Origin: Reyranella sp.
GTDB lineage: Bacteria; Pseudomonadota; Alphaproteobacteria; Reyranellales; Reyranellaceae
Direction of reading: 5' to 3'
DNA: 64,000 nt
NCBI RefSeq assembly: GCF_004297405.1
Contig: NZ_SCVC01000011.1
Span: 1 to 64,000, forward strand
Below are positions 62,688 to 64,000 of the stretch, piece after piece; the stretch's first letter is position 1, and the number at the start of each line of letters is the position of its first letter. Made by a program: the position numbers and the translations under genes. The notes beneath the pieces were generated by a model. It saw only the letters and a list, made by a program, of their open reading frames with translations. It searched no databases and was not told where the DNA came from.

Positions 62688-64000
62688 TCAGCCGGTCTCG
62701 ATCTCGCCACTGTCGGGCGGCGGCGGCGTCGGCTTTGTCGGCACCCGCCGCGGGCGGCTGAGCTTCACCGCAAGGCCACGCATCGTCACATAGAAGACCG
62801 GCGTGAAGATCAGGCCGAAGCCGGTCACTCCGAGCATGCCGAAGAACACCGTCGTTCCCAGCGACTGGCGCATCTCGGCGCCCGCGCCTGCGGCGATGGC
62901 GAGAGGCACCACGCCCAGGATGAAGGCGAAGGAGGTCATCAGGATCGGCCGCAGCCTCGTGCGGGCCGCCTGGACGGCGGCGTCGAAGCGGGTCGCCCCT
63001 TCGGCTTCGGCCTGGCGGGCGAACTCGACGATCAGGATCGCGTTCTTGGCGGCGAGCCCAATCAGCACCACGAAGCCGACCTGCGCCAGGATATTGACCT
63101 CCAGGCCGCGCATCAGAAGGCCGCTGACGCCTGCCAGCAGGCACATGGGCACGATCAGGATGACGGCGAGCGGCAGCGACCAGCTTTCGTACTGCGCCGC
63201 CAGCAGCAGGAAGACGAAGACCACCGACGCCGCAAAGACCAGCAGGCCGGTATTGCCCACCAGCTTCTCCTGGTAGGCGAGCTCGGTCCATTCGAAGCCG
63301 AAACCGTCGGGCAGGCGGTCGGCCGCGAGCTTCTCCATGGTGACCAGCGCATAGCCGGTCGAGTAGCCGGGCAGGGTGGTGCCCTGCAACTCGGCTGCCG
63401 GGAAGAGGTTGTAGCGCGGCACGCGATAGGCGCCGGTGATGTCCTGGAAGGTGGTCACTGCGCCGATCGGCACCATCCGTCCGGCACCATTGCGGGTCTT
63501 GTAGTTGGCGATATCGCTGATCGACTGCCGGAACGCGCCGTCGGCCTGCGCCGTGACGCGATAGGTGCGTCCGAGATAGTTGAACTCGTTGACGAAGACC
63601 GAGCCGAGATAGACTTCGAGCGCTTCGAAGACATTGTCGGCCGAGACGCCCAGGATCTCCGTCTTCACGCGGTCGATGTCGGCATAGAGCTTGGGCGTGC
63701 GCGTGTTGAACAGGGAGAAGACCCCGGTGAGGCCGGGCGTCTGGTTGGCGGCGGTGACCAGATCCGTCGTCGCGGCCTCGAGCTCGGGTAACCCGCGGCC
63801 GCGCTTGTCCTGCACCATCATCTTGAAGCCGCCAGCATTGCCGATGCCGCGTACCGGCGGCGGCGGGATGACGATGATGAAGGCTTCTTCGACGGTGCTG
63901 AGCTTCGTGCGCAGATTGGCCAGAACCTTGTCGGCTGACAGCCCCTTGGGAATGCGGTCGGAGAAGGGCGCCAGGGTCGCGAAGATAGCACCGGCGTTCG
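62688..64000 (-). CDS. RND efflux transporter, HAE1/AcrB family, C-terminal part only
   Basis: The gene runs off the window end; 437 codons plus a stop are visible. They cover the second half of an AcrB-like inner-membrane pump: PPPPVRGIGNAGGFKMMVQD of the porter domain, docking segments (TPGLTGVFSLFNT, EYLGSVFVN-like, GYSTGYALVTMEKLA), then transmembrane segments 7-12 with PMCLLAGVSGLLMRGLEVNILAQVGFVVLIGLAAKNAILIVEFARQAEAEG, the known motif region of the family. It exports drugs or other amphiphiles with proton coupling. Membrane-fusion and outer-membrane partners are not in the window. It converges on the carboxylase gene over 13 bases. Confidence 0.93.
   Translation of the reverse strand, partial: NAGAIFATLAPFSDRIPKGLSADKVLANLRTKLSTVEEAFIIVIPPPPVRGIGNAGGFKMMVQDKRGRGLPELEAATTDLVTAANQTPGLTGVFSLFNTRTPKLYADIDRVKTEILGVSADNVFEALEVYLGSVFVNEFNYLGRTYRVTAQADGAFRQSISDIANYKTRNGAGRMVPIGAVTTFQDITGAYRVPRYNLFPAAELQGTTLPGYSTGYALVTMEKLAADRLPDGFGFEWTELAYQEKLVGNTGLLVFAASVVFVFLLLAAQYESWSLPLAVILIVPMCLLAGVSGLLMRGLEVNILAQVGFVVLIGLAAKNAILIVEFARQAEAEGATRFDAAVQAARTRLRPILMTSFAFILGVVPLAIAAGAGAEMRQSLGTTVFFGMLGVTGFGLIFTPVFYVTMRGLAVKLSRPRRVPTKPTPPPPDSGEIETG

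Overview
The window is GC-rich, densely packed bacterial DNA with short gaps, many 1 to 16 base gene overlaps, and no rRNA, tRNA, CRISPR array, phage or insertion sequence that I could see. The six periplasmic Bug/TctC-type solute receptors, many single-step catabolic enzymes, a YkcB-like glycosyltransferase and above all a GGAAC-N16-CGTT (EcfG, general stress response) promoter before a trehalose operon point to a free-living alphaproteobacterium with a versatile organic-acid and amide diet. A Rhodospirillales or Reyranella-like soil or water organism is my inference, not something the sequence proves. No stretch longer than 300 bases lacks a gene. The longest gap, 271 bases before the DEAD-box helicase, is described below.

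Layout. 1-4.4 kb: end of an OmpA-type gene with a terminator, a secreted protein of unknown function, a glutathione S-transferase, a YbaL-type antiporter, a Bug receptor and a 43-residue lipoprotein. 4.5-7.9 kb (minus): SMP-30 lactonase, MFS transporter and D-tartrate dehydratase. 8.0-12.7 kb (minus): Bug receptor, hydantoinase/oxoprolinase A and B, overlapping and translationally coupled. 12.8-14.7 kb: GFA protein, class V aminotransferase, DUF1127 protein. 14.7-18.8 kb: trehalose operon otsB, GH15 hydrolase, otsA behind the stress promoter. 18.8-22.0 kb (minus): alpha/beta hydrolase, CoA transferase, FMN-binding protein, GNAT acetyltransferase. 22.1-25.5 kb: feoA, feoB and a PepSY membrane protein for iron. 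25.5-30.2 kb (minus): amidase, Bug receptor, DUF486 protein, glycosyltransferase.

30.3-35.0 kb: TauE/SafE exporter, a small antitoxin-like protein, two enoyl-CoA hydratases, a medium-chain reductase and an epoxide-hydrolase-like protein preceded by a decayed copy of its own 5' end. 35.0-39.3 kb: sugar-acid locus (IlvD/Edd dehydratase, RraA-like protein, Bug receptor) divergent from a GntR regulator, with palindromes inside the dehydratase promoter. 39.3-46.3 kb: GFA protein, SnoaL-like protein, SDR, secreted protein, then an EamA-LLM-Bug operon divergent from an N-acyl-D-amino-acid deacylase. 46.3-48.5 kb: RhlE-like helicase with a long GDRPx repeat tail. 48.5-54.8 kb: fatty-acid or acyl-CoA genes (3-hydroxyacyl-CoA dehydrogenase, crotonase, SDR, two acyl-CoA dehydrogenases) mixed with DUF423, CinA-like and DOPA-dioxygenase-like genes. 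54.9-57.9 kb (minus): complete tricarboxylate transporter tctB-tctA-tctC. 58.0-62.7 kb: SDR, flavodoxin-like protein and a single-chain biotin-dependent acyl-CoA carboxylase. 62.7 kb to the end: 3' part of an RND efflux pump.

The common theme is catabolic capture: a receptor or transporter sits beside the first enzyme of a pathway (tartrate, hydantoin or oxoproline, amides, sugar acids, N-acyl-D-amino acids), and acyl-CoA genes take the products onward. I found no obviously new multi-gene system. The most useful leads are the EcfG-controlled trehalose operon with an embedded GH15 enzyme, the orphan antitoxin-like gene, the operator architecture at 38.57 kb, the gene remnant at 33.9 kb, the strong palindrome pair at 54.8 kb and the helicase repeat tail.
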